A program made the translations under genes and the position numbers. From assembly GCA_004194705.1 (NCBI GenBank), contig SADC01000962.1, positions 1 through 64,000 of the forward strand: a stretch of DNA of 64,000 nucleotides, in the 5' to 3' direction. This document shows positions 20,813 through 31,787 of this stretch, piece by piece. Origin of the DNA: Ditylenchus dipsaci (taxonomy: Eukaryota; Nematoda; Chromadorea; Rhabditida; Anguinidae). The notes below the pieces were generated by a model, which was not told the DNA's origin, did no database searches, and was given only the letters and a program-made list of their open reading frames with translations. Positions within the stretch are counted from its first letter, which is position 1, and each line of letters begins with the position of its first letter.

Positions 20813-21066
20813 GTTAATGAAAATAGTTTGACGAAAAGTTTGACGAAAAAAGTGTTTCAAATTGGCGGTAACAGTATATATATATTTCTGTCGAAGACTA
20901 ATATTTTGTTTACTGAATGTCATTTACGGTCATTCGCTGTAAAATTGAGCAAATATCTTCTTCATATTTTGCCTTTTGTGTTGAATATCAGTTTCGTGGG
21001 CTTTACTTCGTTGCAATCTAATGATTCACTTTATAGGCTCGCAACTGTTGAGAAGAAACAAGCTAA

Positions 21067-22549
21067 ATGGCTCCGAAGGGAAACAATGTGTTGCCGAATG
21101 CTCATTTCCACAAGGTCTGGTTTAATGTGTTTGGCAATTTTCCTTATCGATTGCTGACTTTTTTTCTTTCAGCATTGGCAGAGACGCATCAAGACATGGT
21201 TCGACCAGCCTGCTCGCAAGGTTCGCCGTCGTCAGGCTCGAGTTGCAAAGGCTGCCAAAATTTGCTCCGAGACCTGCAGCTGGCTTGCTCCGAGCTGTAG
21301 TTCGTTGTCCATCTGTAAGTTTATTAACTTTAATGTATAATAGAATTTGTGTTTATCTTGCTGCTTTAGGTCCGCTACAATGGAAAACAGCGTCTTGGCA
21401 AAGGATCACGTTGGAAGAGCTGAAGGGAGCCGGGCTGACTAAGTATGAGGCTATGAGCATCGGGATCGCCGTCGATTTCCGCAGAACCAACAAGTCTGTT
21501 GAGGGATTGCAGGTGAATACATTTTATTAGCTCTAAAAGTTTTATGAGTATTTCATGTCCCCTTTTTAGCCTTTTTCAAACTAATCTAATTTATTTTAAG
21601 AACAACATTCAACGTCTGAAGCTCTACCGTTCCAAACTGATCCTGTTCCCTAAGAAACTCAGTGCGCCGAAGAGGGAGACAGCAGTGTAGTATTTTTTAT
21701 AGGTCAATTTTATGCAGTCCCTATATAGGCAGTCCCTATTTTAAGCAGTCTCTATAGGGTCTAGGGGTCATAGCAGGGCCTTTAAATAAGGACAGACAGG
21801 GAAGGGGAGGATGCTTTGACTAGAAAATAGTTCACCCGAGCTTCAGTTAATTTTAATTAATTCAAAATGTAGCCCTGCTTTTTATCGTCATTTTGAGTGT
21901 AAAGTTGTATAAAATAGTGTCTACTAGAGCAACGATAGCATCGTACATTTGAAACAGTTCCGAAAACTACCAGGATGCGCCTCAGTCGGACCACTGTAAA
22001 TTTTTTCGAAATGAAGTCTTTCGAATTTTGATCTGATGTGTTTTTTTGCCGGTTAGCTTCATGTAATATCGATTGTGTGAAAGAAGTAAGGGGTTAAAAA
22101 TAAATAATAGATTAACTAAGGCTCGAAATTTCGAAAATTTTCAATTTTTGGGTTTTTTTGTTTATAGTGCAGTGAGAACTGCAATAAATGGCTGTCTTTC
22201 TGGACTGACCTTTTTTATTTCAAGATTCGATCCCTTAGTTATAGTCTAAGATGGGTCTATGATCTTCAGCTGTCATTACGAGATTAATTCAAACTTTACC
22301 TCTCTATTTTAGCCTGAAGAGATCAAGTTGGCCGCTCAATTGCGTGAGAAGACTATCCTTCCAGTGAAGCAGCATTCCCGCCGTGAGAAGGCTCTTCCTT
22401 TGACTGATGAGCTGAAGAACTTCCCTGTCTACTGTCATCTTCGACGTGTTCGTGCCGACAAGCGATGCAGAGGAAAGCGTGAAAAGAAGGCTCGTGAAGC
22501 TGCGGATGAAGGTCTTGGAGCTGGTGCTGCCTCTGGTGGTCGTCGTTGA
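21067..22549 (+). CDS. RPL13: 60S ribosomal protein L13 (five exons; frame broken and restored)
   Basis: Large-subunit cytosolic ribosomal protein eL13. Exons: 21067-21114, 21173-21314, 21370-21512, 21601-21684 and 22313-22549; about 217 codons against 211 in human. The N-terminus has [12 protein letters not shown] then [16 protein letters not shown]. The middle has [19 protein letters not shown] and [17 protein letters not shown]. The C-terminus is basic ([18 protein letters not shown]). Exon 2 is one base too long at AAAATTTG (21257-21264), and exon 3 is one base too short near 21407. The spliced frame stays open, but residues about 47-76 are read out of frame, replacing the conserved [17 protein letters not shown] region. 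Introns 1-3 are 55-88 bp; intron 4 is 628 bp and holds a dispersed repeat. Confidence 0.92.
21840..22145. repeat. dispersed repeat in RPL13 intron 4
   Basis: It shares a diverged 250-bp order of words (GTAGCCCTGCTTT, GAAACAGTTCCGAAAAC, TTTTGATCTGATG, GTGAAAGAAGTAAG) with 59695-59960, and in part with 20128-20380. Confidence 0.5.
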
Positions 22550-22810
22550 GCAAGCAAAAGAACAATGAAAAGACTATTCATTCAGAAAATCGATGTTATG
22601 TTGTTGTTTTCGTTGCTGGTCTGTTAAAAAATATTTGATCACGTCGTGCACTTACTTTCATTTAGTCAATTTTTTGGCCTCTTGTAATGCAATAGGTGGT
22701 GTTGTCATTCACGTAATATTATACAAAATAGGGTTATTGACGAAACGGTAGGAATTACATTCTATATCATGAACAGGCTGAACATACGATTTCAATTCGG
22801 TACGATACAC

Positions 22811-23398
22811 CGTTACCACGCATTTGGCACACCGCATTTGGCACCGCATTTGGGCACACCGCATTTGGGCCCCCGCATTTGGGCACCGCATTTGGGCACC
22901 GCATTTGGGCCCGATTTTAAAATTCTATATTTTTAAATTATAAATTGAAATTTGTCAATTTTCGGGCCACGGACGTTTGACCTTAAGCCGCTTCGTTGAC
23001 ACGCATTTGGGCCGCATGCCATACCATGTACCCCCAAAGGGTCAGCCCTTATCCCGTACCATGTACCCCAAAGGGTCAGCCCTTATCCCGGACCATGTAC
23101 CCCAAAGGGGCTTCCTATTGAATTAGGTTGCCTGCCGAAGGCAGGCAGGTAAAAAATCTAGAAAAGTCAAAATTTTCGATGGAAAGTATTCGGACCTGAA
23201 ATGAATACAAATTTTATTATAAACAGTAACATATTGATACATTTCAATTTATAATTTCAAAATATGGAACTTTAAAATCGGGGCCCAAATGCGGTGCCCA
23301 AATGCGGTGCCCAAATGCGGGGGCCCAAATGCGGTGTGCCCAAATGCGGGTGCCAAATGCGGGTGCCCAAATGCGATGTGCCCAAATGCGTAGTAACC
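22811..23398. mobile_element. foldback element, GCATTTGGGCACC word
   Basis: Six or seven tandem CGCATTTGGGCACC words on the left and seven complementary ones on the right. The ends are CGTTACCACGC and GCGTAGTAACC. The 8-bp TSD CGATACAC is perfect (22803-22810, 23399-23406). An inner direct repeat, ACCATGTACCCCAAAGGGTC, lies near 23025-23110. Confidence 0.8.
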
Positions 23399-23700
23399 CG
23401 ATACACAATCAGAATCTTTCTTTCTGAAATTATTTCTAAAGATATATGGGGATTATAGAGACAGGCTAGTTCTTGGTTGACTAATAAGGCATGTTAGGAG
23501 TCCAATCAGTACATAAATGAAGCTGAGAAGAAGAATGTTTGGTCTGAGATTAATTTTATTAATCATGCCTAGGGCTGCCAAAGAGAATTACAATATTTTT
23601 TAAAAAGATAGGGCAATGATGGATATTCTAATAATACTGAAGAGGTACGACAGTCTACGAGATTCGGAGCTTTTGCTAAATCTAACAGAAATTTACTTGG

Positions 23701-24348
23701 CTATTCTTTGTTCTTTCCATAGGTATCCTTGTTCTTATATGCACTTACATAGCCGGTGTTCTCAACTACATCTACCCTTCCGGCTTTGCCTTTCCCCTTG
23801 CCGTCAGAATCGAATCTCTCTTTGTGTGCTCCAGTGTATTTGGTATGGTCTGTCAACCGACTGTAGACTGACCTTCGGTTGATGTTTTAGCTACATTCTT
23901 CACTACTGGGGAGTCGTCGTTCTAGATCTCATCGATCTCCACTTGAACTTCTCGTTTGGAGTTTTTGGCTTTGTCTTGTGCTACAGTAGCTATTACTTGT
24001 TTGGTTCAGCAAAGTTAGCCTTCTTCTTGGCCCTTTAATTTTTGGTGGTGTTAGTGTAAGACGGTCAACACCTACCCTGTTTTTTGGAAAAGGCGATTCC
24101 AGTCATTGTTGTGGTGACACTTTGGCGTCAATAATACCAGCATCTTCAGCCATTTGTCAAAGTTTTTTCCAGTCATTTCAGATGGCTGTCGCAGCTCCGA
24201 ATTTGGTGAAAGCTTCCCATCTGTTAAGAAGTGTTATATTAATAGCATTCATTTCTATTATTACCTTCTCTTCATTTCCTTGGATCCGCCATTTGAATTC
24301 ATATTCAGGCGTTTTATGATTTGTGGTGGCTGAACTGCTGGAGGACAT
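23701..24348 (-). CDS. TPPP: TPPP/p25-like protein, frame interrupted
   Basis: Tubulin polymerisation-promoting protein family, a microtubule-bundling protein. Exon 1 is 24265-24348 ([13 protein letters not shown], 28 codons), followed by a 44-bp intron. Then [33 protein letters not shown] and [11 protein letters not shown] are read in successive frames, each one base from the last. After further interruptions comes the family's C-terminal signature: [47 protein letters not shown] stop at 23701-23703. At least four single-base breaks, mostly in A runs, separate the blocks. An in-frame TAG also occurs. It is either a decayed copy or a real gene in low-accuracy sequence; block order and spacing are intact. 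Confidence 0.75.
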
Positions 24349-24379
24349 TAATGTTAGCACATCAATCAGTGCAAGAGAA

Positions 24380-25040
24380 GGTGAATATAAATATGGAGCA
24401 GAGAAAACAGTGGTAAATTAGTTTAGGAAATTATGTTCTGGTCAAGTAATAGTATAGTATGTGAGTTGGCTGACAAAAGTAAGTTTCTAAAATTAATTTT
24501 TAGTTACTATTAGAAATAATTATGGTGGCATGTAAAACACTTATAAAATGACGTAAATACTCGATATAAGTACTCTTGGTCCTCATAAAAACCGGACAGA
24601 ATCTACAATTTACTAAGATCAGCAAACCTCAATAAGCCAACAAAATCGACAAGGGCGGTCACGGCGTGTAAAACACGTCGAAAGGCGAGATCGACATTTT
24701 TCTTGTCGAGACAAAAATTCGAACACGATTAAATTTTTGGTTATCTTCTCATATTTCGCCAACTTTCTATCCTTGTTTGTAACCCATGCTTATGTATGTC
24801 ATATATGAGCTATTTTCAAATCACCGGATTGCCCAAGAATCACTCTATTGATTGGTAAAAAAATTACCCAATTTCATCGGAAAATTCAAAGAGTTTGAAG
24901 AAAAATAAATTTGAATTGCTGTTTGGGAGAGTCGGCTCGCCAACTTCTTTGACTATATCTTTGTGAAATACTATGGCGAAAAAATCTGTCTTAAAGAAAT
25001 GGAGCATTTAATCCAGCTTTCTGATGGTATCTTTAGTTTA
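24380..25040. other. intergenic, no gene recognised
   Basis: Nothing beyond AT-rich unique sequence. It may contain the TPPP promoter, but I see no clear core element. Confidence 0.4.
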
Positions 25041-25692
25041 AAAAAAACGGGCGACGGTGAATTCATCCAAGGTGAATTCATCCAAGGTGAATTCATCCAA
25101 CGGTGTATTCATCCAATTTTTGTCTTGACACGTTTTCTTTAAATATTTTCGTTCCGCCTATTCTATTGACATTACAACCAACCAATTTATACAATTCTAA
25201 CATTTTTTTATACAATTTTTCATAAGAGTGCAGGTATGGTAGCTATGGCCAACCACCATGATAGACCAAGATCCACGAAAATGCACCCGAACCACCAAAA
25301 TGTCCCTTGAACCATGCGAATAACTTGTACCGTTAGGATGGACGACGAAGCACCAGGATGGACCCTACACCACGTGGCACACCCGAGCCATCCGTATTTG
25401 GCCTAAACCGTAAACACTTAACGAAAAGCGACAATGCAGCTGCGACACCAACAGGAGTATTCAGGAGAGGATACCGAGATGGGGCTACGAAGGAAGTGGT
25501 ACCCAGATGTGAACATACATTTATCCAGGTAGCGTCACCCAGGTCGTCATGCCAACTCGTAGTTATTCAGGTAGTGTCACTCAGATGGAGTGTCTCAAGT
25601 AGGGGTACTAAGAGGCAGTATAAAGAGGTAGTACTAGAAGCGAGTGCCCAGGAGCAAGCACGCATCCAGGGGGGGGCTAACCGGGCTAAGGC

Positions 25693-26929
25693 GGCTCTAG
25701 GTAAATTCGCCGACAGGAAATTCGCCGACACAAATTCGCCGACAGGTAAATTCGCCGACAACTATACCAATGATTATACCAAAACTGATATTTCTTAGAA
25801 CCGAAGTACTAAGTCAACCTTCTCTATGAGCTACACACTCGGTAACGATCCCATCTGTAGGTTATAGAAAGGTGTAGTCAAAACTGAAACCAGGTGTAAA
25901 GTAAGGTGAAATATTTTATATTGGGGTACTTTACCAATTAGGTTTTTTAGGACCAAAATGAATATTTCACTCACGCAAACCCCGAAAAGTGCGGTGGGTA
26001 CCTCCTGGTCAGGTGGATATCCGCGTGGATGGCCTAAATAATTGAAATTTTTCTAGAATAAAAATAAACCATTTTCTAACTTAAAATTGTGTGAGGAATT
26101 ATGCTTGATACAACCAAAACCGCGATTTCACCTACCCAAAATCTAACCTGGGACGGCTACCACGTGGACAGTTGATATCCAGGTAACTCCAGAGTAGGGG
26201 TATAATCACCCAGAGGACCTGAAAAGTCAAACGCTTGTCTTTTATATCTTAAACTATGGTAAAAAAGGTATGCGCCCAGGTGGATGCGAACCAGCAACCT
26301 CTACATCACCCCAGAATCACTAAGAATCCCATCATCCAGTGTGACCAAACCAAACCATGTGGTCGTCCACTTGGATCGAAAATTCTTTTTACGGTTTTGG
26401 GTTCCAAAACAACTTATCTGCACTAATTTCACTATGCTGAAGATGGTTGACAGTGGTAAAATCACGTTTTATCGATAAATTTTGAGTTTTTGCTAACTAT
26501 TGATTTTGATAAATCAATCGTGGCAATAACTCAAAAATTTCTTGATAAAAACGTGATTTTACCACTGTCAAACCATCTTCAGCATAGTGAAATTAGTGCA
26601 GAAAAACTGCTTTGGAAATCGAAAACGTTAAAAAAATTTTTGATCCAAGTGGACGATCACTTAGTTTGGTCACTACGGATGGAGTCCTGAGCGATTCTAA
26701 AGGGTGATGTAGAGGTGCTAGTTCGAACCCACTCGGGCGCATACCTTATTTTTGCCCAATCACCCCCAGTTAAAAAACTATGTTCAAATCTTATATTTTT
26801 TAGTGTATTCAGCATAACCACGTACCCTAGTGAGAAATTGAAAGGTTGTCGGCGAATTTACCTGTCGGCGAATTCGTATCGGCGAATTTACTGTCGGCGA
26901 ATTTACTGTCAGCGAATTTACCGTTTCCC
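25693..26929. mobile_element. foldback element, GGTAAATTCGCCGACA word (nested)
   Basis: GGCTCTAGGTAAATTCG on the left and inverted GGGAAACGGTAAATTCG on the right, with 9-bp flanks GGCTAAGGC and GGTTAAGGC (8 of 9). The interior has an inverted pair around 26255-26745 (GTATGCGCCCAGGTGGATGC and its complement) and the GGTCGTCCACTTGGATC module. Confidence 0.7.
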
Positions 26930-27005
26930 GGTTAAGGCACATGTGGCACCCGAAAGTTCTAGCACCGGCTTTTGGCCGGAGCGCCTTTTCTAGTGAATAA
27001 ATTAA

Positions 27006-27239
27006 AAGAGCATACCCGTGCATTTCAAAAAAGTTAAGGCCTGGACCAGCAATTTTTTTTGAATCGCCCCATTTTTCACTCGTTTTGCGACAAATCTAAT
27101 ATTGATGACCTTATAATAGTTTAAAAAACTAGAAAGAAAACTTTAAAAATCTGGATAAAAACGCATGTAAAACTTGATCTAGAAAGAAAAAATAGTGCTG
27201 GTCCGCGCTTTTCTCCGTGTCGGGCACGGCTATGCCCCT
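27006..27239. mobile_element. TTAA piggyBac-like MITE, AAGAGCATACCC ends
   Basis: TTAA flanks. The ends AAGAGCATACCCGTGC and GGCACGGCTATGCCCC are imperfectly inverted. The left half is nearly identical to 13820-13940. Confidence 0.6.
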
Positions 27240-27735
27240 TTAAAGAGATCATAAAAACACGAACAACCGCAACAAACAATGCAACAACACAAACCACTGA
27301 CGAGAAAACAGAATTTCATACCGTATTTAAAAAGAAATCGTGTCGGGACAAAATTGGATGAATTCACCGTTGGATGAATTCACCTTTGATGAATTCACCT
27401 TTGGATGAATTCACCTTGATGAATTCGCCTTGGATGAATTCACCTTGGATGAATTCACCTTGGATGAATTCACCTTGGATGAATTCACCTAGAGCCAAAA
27501 AAAACATGTATGAGGGAGAATAACAGGTTTTATGAAATTGCAGGTTTTTGTAAGCAAAAGGACCCTATATCTCCGCTAATATAGCGTGATTTGAAAAATA
27601 AATGACAAAACCAGAATCCTTGCAACTTTTTTGGACTAGATTGATCAAAACATCCGACCAAAGACCAAAGAAAAATTTTAAATCTGGAATAAAAAAAAAG
27701 CGCGTCTGACCCTAGGCTGGAACGAACTTTTTAAT

Positions 27736-28649
27736 GGATCAAATTAAAAACTCTCCCGTAAATGTGTGAAATTTCCCGACTATTTAATTAATTTTCCCGG
27801 TAAATTCGAATTTGCCTATAGTAATGAATTTTCCGACAAATGTGTGAAATTTCCCGACAAAAACTTTAATTATAATGTTTAATTGGTTGTGTGCCGGCTG
27901 CCTTGTTTCTTATTTCAAAAAATTACTTGAAATGACTTAGGTAATACTTTTAGAGATGCAATTCCAAGCTAAGAAAAAAAGAAGCGTGGTGTGGCGCGCG
28001 AACGGACAACTGCAAAGGATGCTCCACTTTTCCAAAGCATGTATCTGATTTTGTGTGGCGAAGAAATTTGATGATCCTGATATTTTGGATCAAATTGAAA
28101 CTTCCGACAAATGTGTGAAATTTCCCGACAAATCTGTGAAATTTCCGACAAAAACTTTAATATAATGTTTAATTGGTTGTGCGTCGGCTGCCTTGTTTCT
28201 TGTTTCAAAAAATTTACTTGAAATGACTTAGTAATACTTTTAGAGATGCAATTCCAAGCTAAGCAACAAAAGAAGCGTGGTGTGGTGCGCGAATGGACAA
28301 TTGCTCTAGCAAGGAAAATGTCCATGAATGAGTGACTGAAAACGGAGGAAATTGGATACAGTAAGCTGATTCATTGACTAATTTTCTGTTTTTATCATTT
28401 GCGAGCTCTCTTTGAAAATTACTCAAAGAATTAAAAACATCTTTCGGATGATCGGAAAATTTGCCGTGAAATTTCACAGATTTGTCGAGAAATTTCACAG
28501 ATTTGTCGGGAAATTTCACAGATTTGTCGAGAAATTTCACAGATTTGTCGGGAAAATTCATTACTTTTAGGCAAATTTGAATTTGCCGGGAAAATTAATT
28601 AATTAGTCGGGAAATTTCACACATTTGTCGGGAGTTTTCACATACAGCC
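27736..28649. mobile_element. foldback element, GACAAATGTGTGAAATTTCCC word
   Basis: The right arm has five tandem CAGATTTGTCGGGAAATTTC words. The left arm has the complement in a spaced form, and an internal direct duplication repeats TTAATTGGTTGTGCGTCGGC. GG...CC ends and a perfect 9-bp TSD CTTTTTAAT (27727-27735, 28650-28658). Confidence 0.75.
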
Positions 28650-28695
28650 CTTTTTAATGTGTCGTTTAAAAAGACAGCAGAAAAGAGGTTATATT

Positions 28696-29096
28696 TAGGG
28701 TCGTCGAATCGAACGTTCGATTTCAACATTGTTCGAAATATTCGAGATTTTTCGAACGTTCGACTTCGAACCGAACGTTCGTTCGAAAATATCGAACTTC
28801 GTACAAAAATACTTTCAATAAGAACTTAGAAACACGAAAAACATTTGACCAAAACATGCGAGATTTATAAAAAAGGCGTCGAAAATGGATTGGGCTCGTT
28901 TGAAGTTCAAATTCGAAACAAAACCAAAATTTTCAAAACGAACGCTCGAAAATGTTCGAACTCGAACTTCGAATCGAACCGAATGTTCGAAATTTTCGAA
29001 CTCAAACTATAAATCAAACCGAACGTTCGAAAATTTTCGAACTCGAACTTCAAATCGAACCGAACGTTAGAAAATTTCGAACGTTTGACAAGCCTA
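28696..29096. mobile_element. hAT-like MITE with CGAACGTTCGA words
   Basis: TAGGGTCGTC and GACAAGCCTA ends with 8-bp flanks GTTATATT and TTTATATT (7 of 8). The interior is dominated by TTCGAACGTTCGAAA words. Open frames across it are by-products of the repeat. Confidence 0.75.
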
Positions 29097-29416
29097 TTTA
29101 TATTCAAAATACTCAATGACAGAACGCCAACGTCGATTTCGCCTTTGGACGTGTTTGACACGCCGTGCGGTATTTTCAAAAAGGTTGCCAATTTACGTAG
29201 TTATTATTAAAAATAAGTAGCCAATAGCGGTCTGAAATTCTGCCACTAATTTAACCAAAACCACAGAGGGAACAAGCACTTTCCATTTTTTTTAAAACTG
29301 TGGGCCAACATTTTTTTCTATCATGTTTCTATTGGTTGAATTAATGGCGGAACCCTTTATTTTTCGAAGTATTCGTAAGTCTTCGTAATCTTTACGGATG
29401 AATCTTAATATCTGCC

Positions 29417-29812
29417 TTGTTCTGGATGAAAAGTGCCTTGTTTTTTGGCTGAAAAGTGCCTTGTTTTTTTCTTTTAGTCACATCAGCAAGTATTACTAGC
29501 AATTTTTTTTTAAGTGATAACATCAATCACGTAGCCCTCTCTTCTAGTTTCTAACGGGTATTGTTTGTTGAAACATCTTTGCAAAAACTTGCAGAAACGC
29601 CATGAAATATAAAGCTACTCGGAAAAATGATTGATTCAAACTTTCATCTTTCGTGCTGAATTTTGAAAAGATGTTGCAACAAACAATACGCTGTTAGAAA
29701 CTAAAAGAGCAGGGCTACGTGGTGGTGTTATCACTTTAAAAAAATTGCTAGTATACTTGCTGCTGTGACTAAAGAAAAAACAAGGCACTTTTCATCCAGA
29801 ACAAGGCACATT
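29417..29812. repeat. palindrome with AAGTGCCTTGTT ends
   Basis: CTTGTTCTGGATGAAAAGTG is mirrored by CACTTTTCATCCAGAACAAG. A second inverted pair, GTATTGTTTGTTGAAACATC, stands further in. Confidence 0.6.
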
Positions 29813-29819
29813 TGATTCT

Positions 29820-31780
29820 CGTCCAATCTTTACAAGTGTAAATAGTCCATCCGATTCGTTTTTCGATGCTGCAATCTTACTTGCATGTTCGGAAAATAGG
29901 GCACCAGCGCCGGCGCCAGTGCAAGTTTTATACTATCTTTTTTAGTGCGGAATTGTTTGAAACTACTTTTTTTATCGGTTTCAGCGTATAAAATTACCTT
30001 AGGAGATGTCTTTAACATATTCATAGTTGACCAAAAAAGGCCCCCCTCTCCCAAATAAACAAGTTCCTTTAAATTGACTCTTTGTCAGGATATCAAAAAG
30101 TACTTTTAAAAATGTACTTTATTTTTTTTTGAGACTCGAAATCTTTTTATTTTTGAGGTTTTACGTTAAAATCTTCGTTTTTCGGTGCTAAAAAATCAAT
30201 AAGCACTGGATGAAATGACATTTTTGACGAAAAATAATCAAATTGTACTTTTTTGCCAAAGTGTCAACTTTTATTTGTCATAAGGGAACCAAATGCACCA
30301 ACACTTGGTTACCTTTGTCACTCCAGAGTATCAATGGATAGTGAAAGAAATAAAAGTAGATTTTCTTTATCTCAATGTACCCAAAAGTAACATTTTTAAG
30401 TGACCGTCCTAGGTTTAATATAATTAAAAAAATGCGATAAACAAATTCAATTTCGTTCAATATTTTACCAAATTTCTGAACTTTTTCTGTAAAACCTCAT
30501 GCAGCAACTATCGAGCCTTATGTCATTGGCAATCTGCGCGCCAAAGTTCAAAAGAGAGGGCATAAACAAAATTGAACAGAGTACATATAGCCGCCAGTTG
30601 AAAATAGAAGAGGTAGCGGATAGATCTGTCAACAACAAATTTCTTTAGCAACAGCCGCAGTAGTGGGAAGACACGCAAAAAAGGACAGCCACCTAAAGAA
30701 GGGAGGGGTGGAAACTGGATTAGTTAGTAGCAGTAGTTTTCGCTTCTCCTACTACCACCTTTGCAACCTTACAAGGAGGGAGAGTAAAAAAAATCAGAGT
30801 GTTGGCTGCTGCATTGCCCCCTCTTTCACAATAGCCACCTGTTGCTGTAATTGAGTGAAATGCTGGAAAAATAAACAAATAGTGGAAGAGGAGACTTTTT
30901 TGAGCTTGCTTGCAAAATATGCACTTTTTTGGAATTGAAAAGGGGCTGATTAGAGAGAACTTGGTAGAGGGAGGGGGGGGGGTGGCAGGCTTCCAACCTA
31001 CTACTACTTCGCCAAAATAAAACTGCTATAAATAAATAATTACTCCCTCTTTTTTTGTCTTTTTAGATCCTTTGGAATACTCAAGACTTTTGGAGAGAAA
31101 AAAGGTTGTTTGAAAGGTAAAGATTGCGGAATAACAATTTACAGAGATGTCTTTTTCCCAATATTTTTGTAAATGAACATATTTTGGGTTTGATTTTTTG
31201 TGATTAGAAACCAAGGTGACCAAATTTTCCCTATGAACAAAGAATTTCCTATTTTCTGTACATTTGCCTTATTTCAAGGCTTGCGGACGTTTTGTCCATT
31301 TAATAATCGATCACTCTCTAATATGTGGCCACCCCTCATTTTTTGACTAGTATTTCAGAGTTAAGGCCATTTTTGATCGACAATTTCATGATTTTTTAGG
31401 GTTGAAAATTAAACAGCCATGGCCGATTATAGAGCAAATACGGCATGTAAAGTATGGGCAAACCACTAAATTCGCTTTATTCGCCCCTGTTATTTTTACA
31501 TATATTATTTTTTATTTTAAAATATGTTCAAATCACAGTTTGAGTCCGTCGTCACGAGCGAGCTGGCCTATCCTGTGCCTAAGCCTAAGTCGAAAATAAG
31601 CAAAACGTCCATTTACTGTTTTAAATTTGAAGAAATGAAGCAAATTTTAATATAAATTTAATATAATATAATAATATAAATTTTCCTGAAAAAGTGTAAA
31701 TGGCTATTTTTACACTGCACGAGCTATTTTTGTAATCTGAGTTGATCGCTTTGGTATAAACCCAAAACTAGGCATTTTTT
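29820..31780. other. intergenic, no gene recognised
   Basis: Open frames are short and repeat-free but lack start or splice context. The GC-richer stretch at 30600-30850 could be an untranslated or regulatory region. A CCGTAT-like MITE remnant lies at about 31310-31445 (ACTCTCTAATATGTGG to GATTATAGAGCAAATACGG). Confidence 0.35.
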
Positions 31781-31787
31781 ATGATTA

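Larger units (their letters stand above)
25049..27496. mobile_element. foldback element, GGTGAATTCATCCAA word (hosts nested elements)
   Basis: Four GGTGAATTCATCCAA words on the left and at least eight complements on the right. The 16-bp termini GGGCGACGGTGAATTC and (inverted) GGCTCTAGGTGAATTC have equal length. The 9-bp TSD AAAAAAAAC is perfect (25040-25048, 27497-27505). The elements at 25693 and 27006 are inside it. Confidence 0.75.

Noticed and set aside
21685..22312. snoRNA in RPL13 intron 4
   Set aside because: RPL13 introns host snoRNAs in some animals, but I found no convincing paired C and D boxes with a terminal stem.
23616..23882. Plus-strand membrane protein at 23616-24040
   Set aside because: The hydrophobic plus frames are the reverse strand of the TPPP C-terminal coding sequence.
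25049..25110. CRISPR-like array of short direct repeats
   Set aside because: The units are contiguous, without unique spacers, and are mirrored in the opposite arm at 27360-27490. This is a foldback arm in an animal genome. The same applies to 22811, 32520 and 60250.
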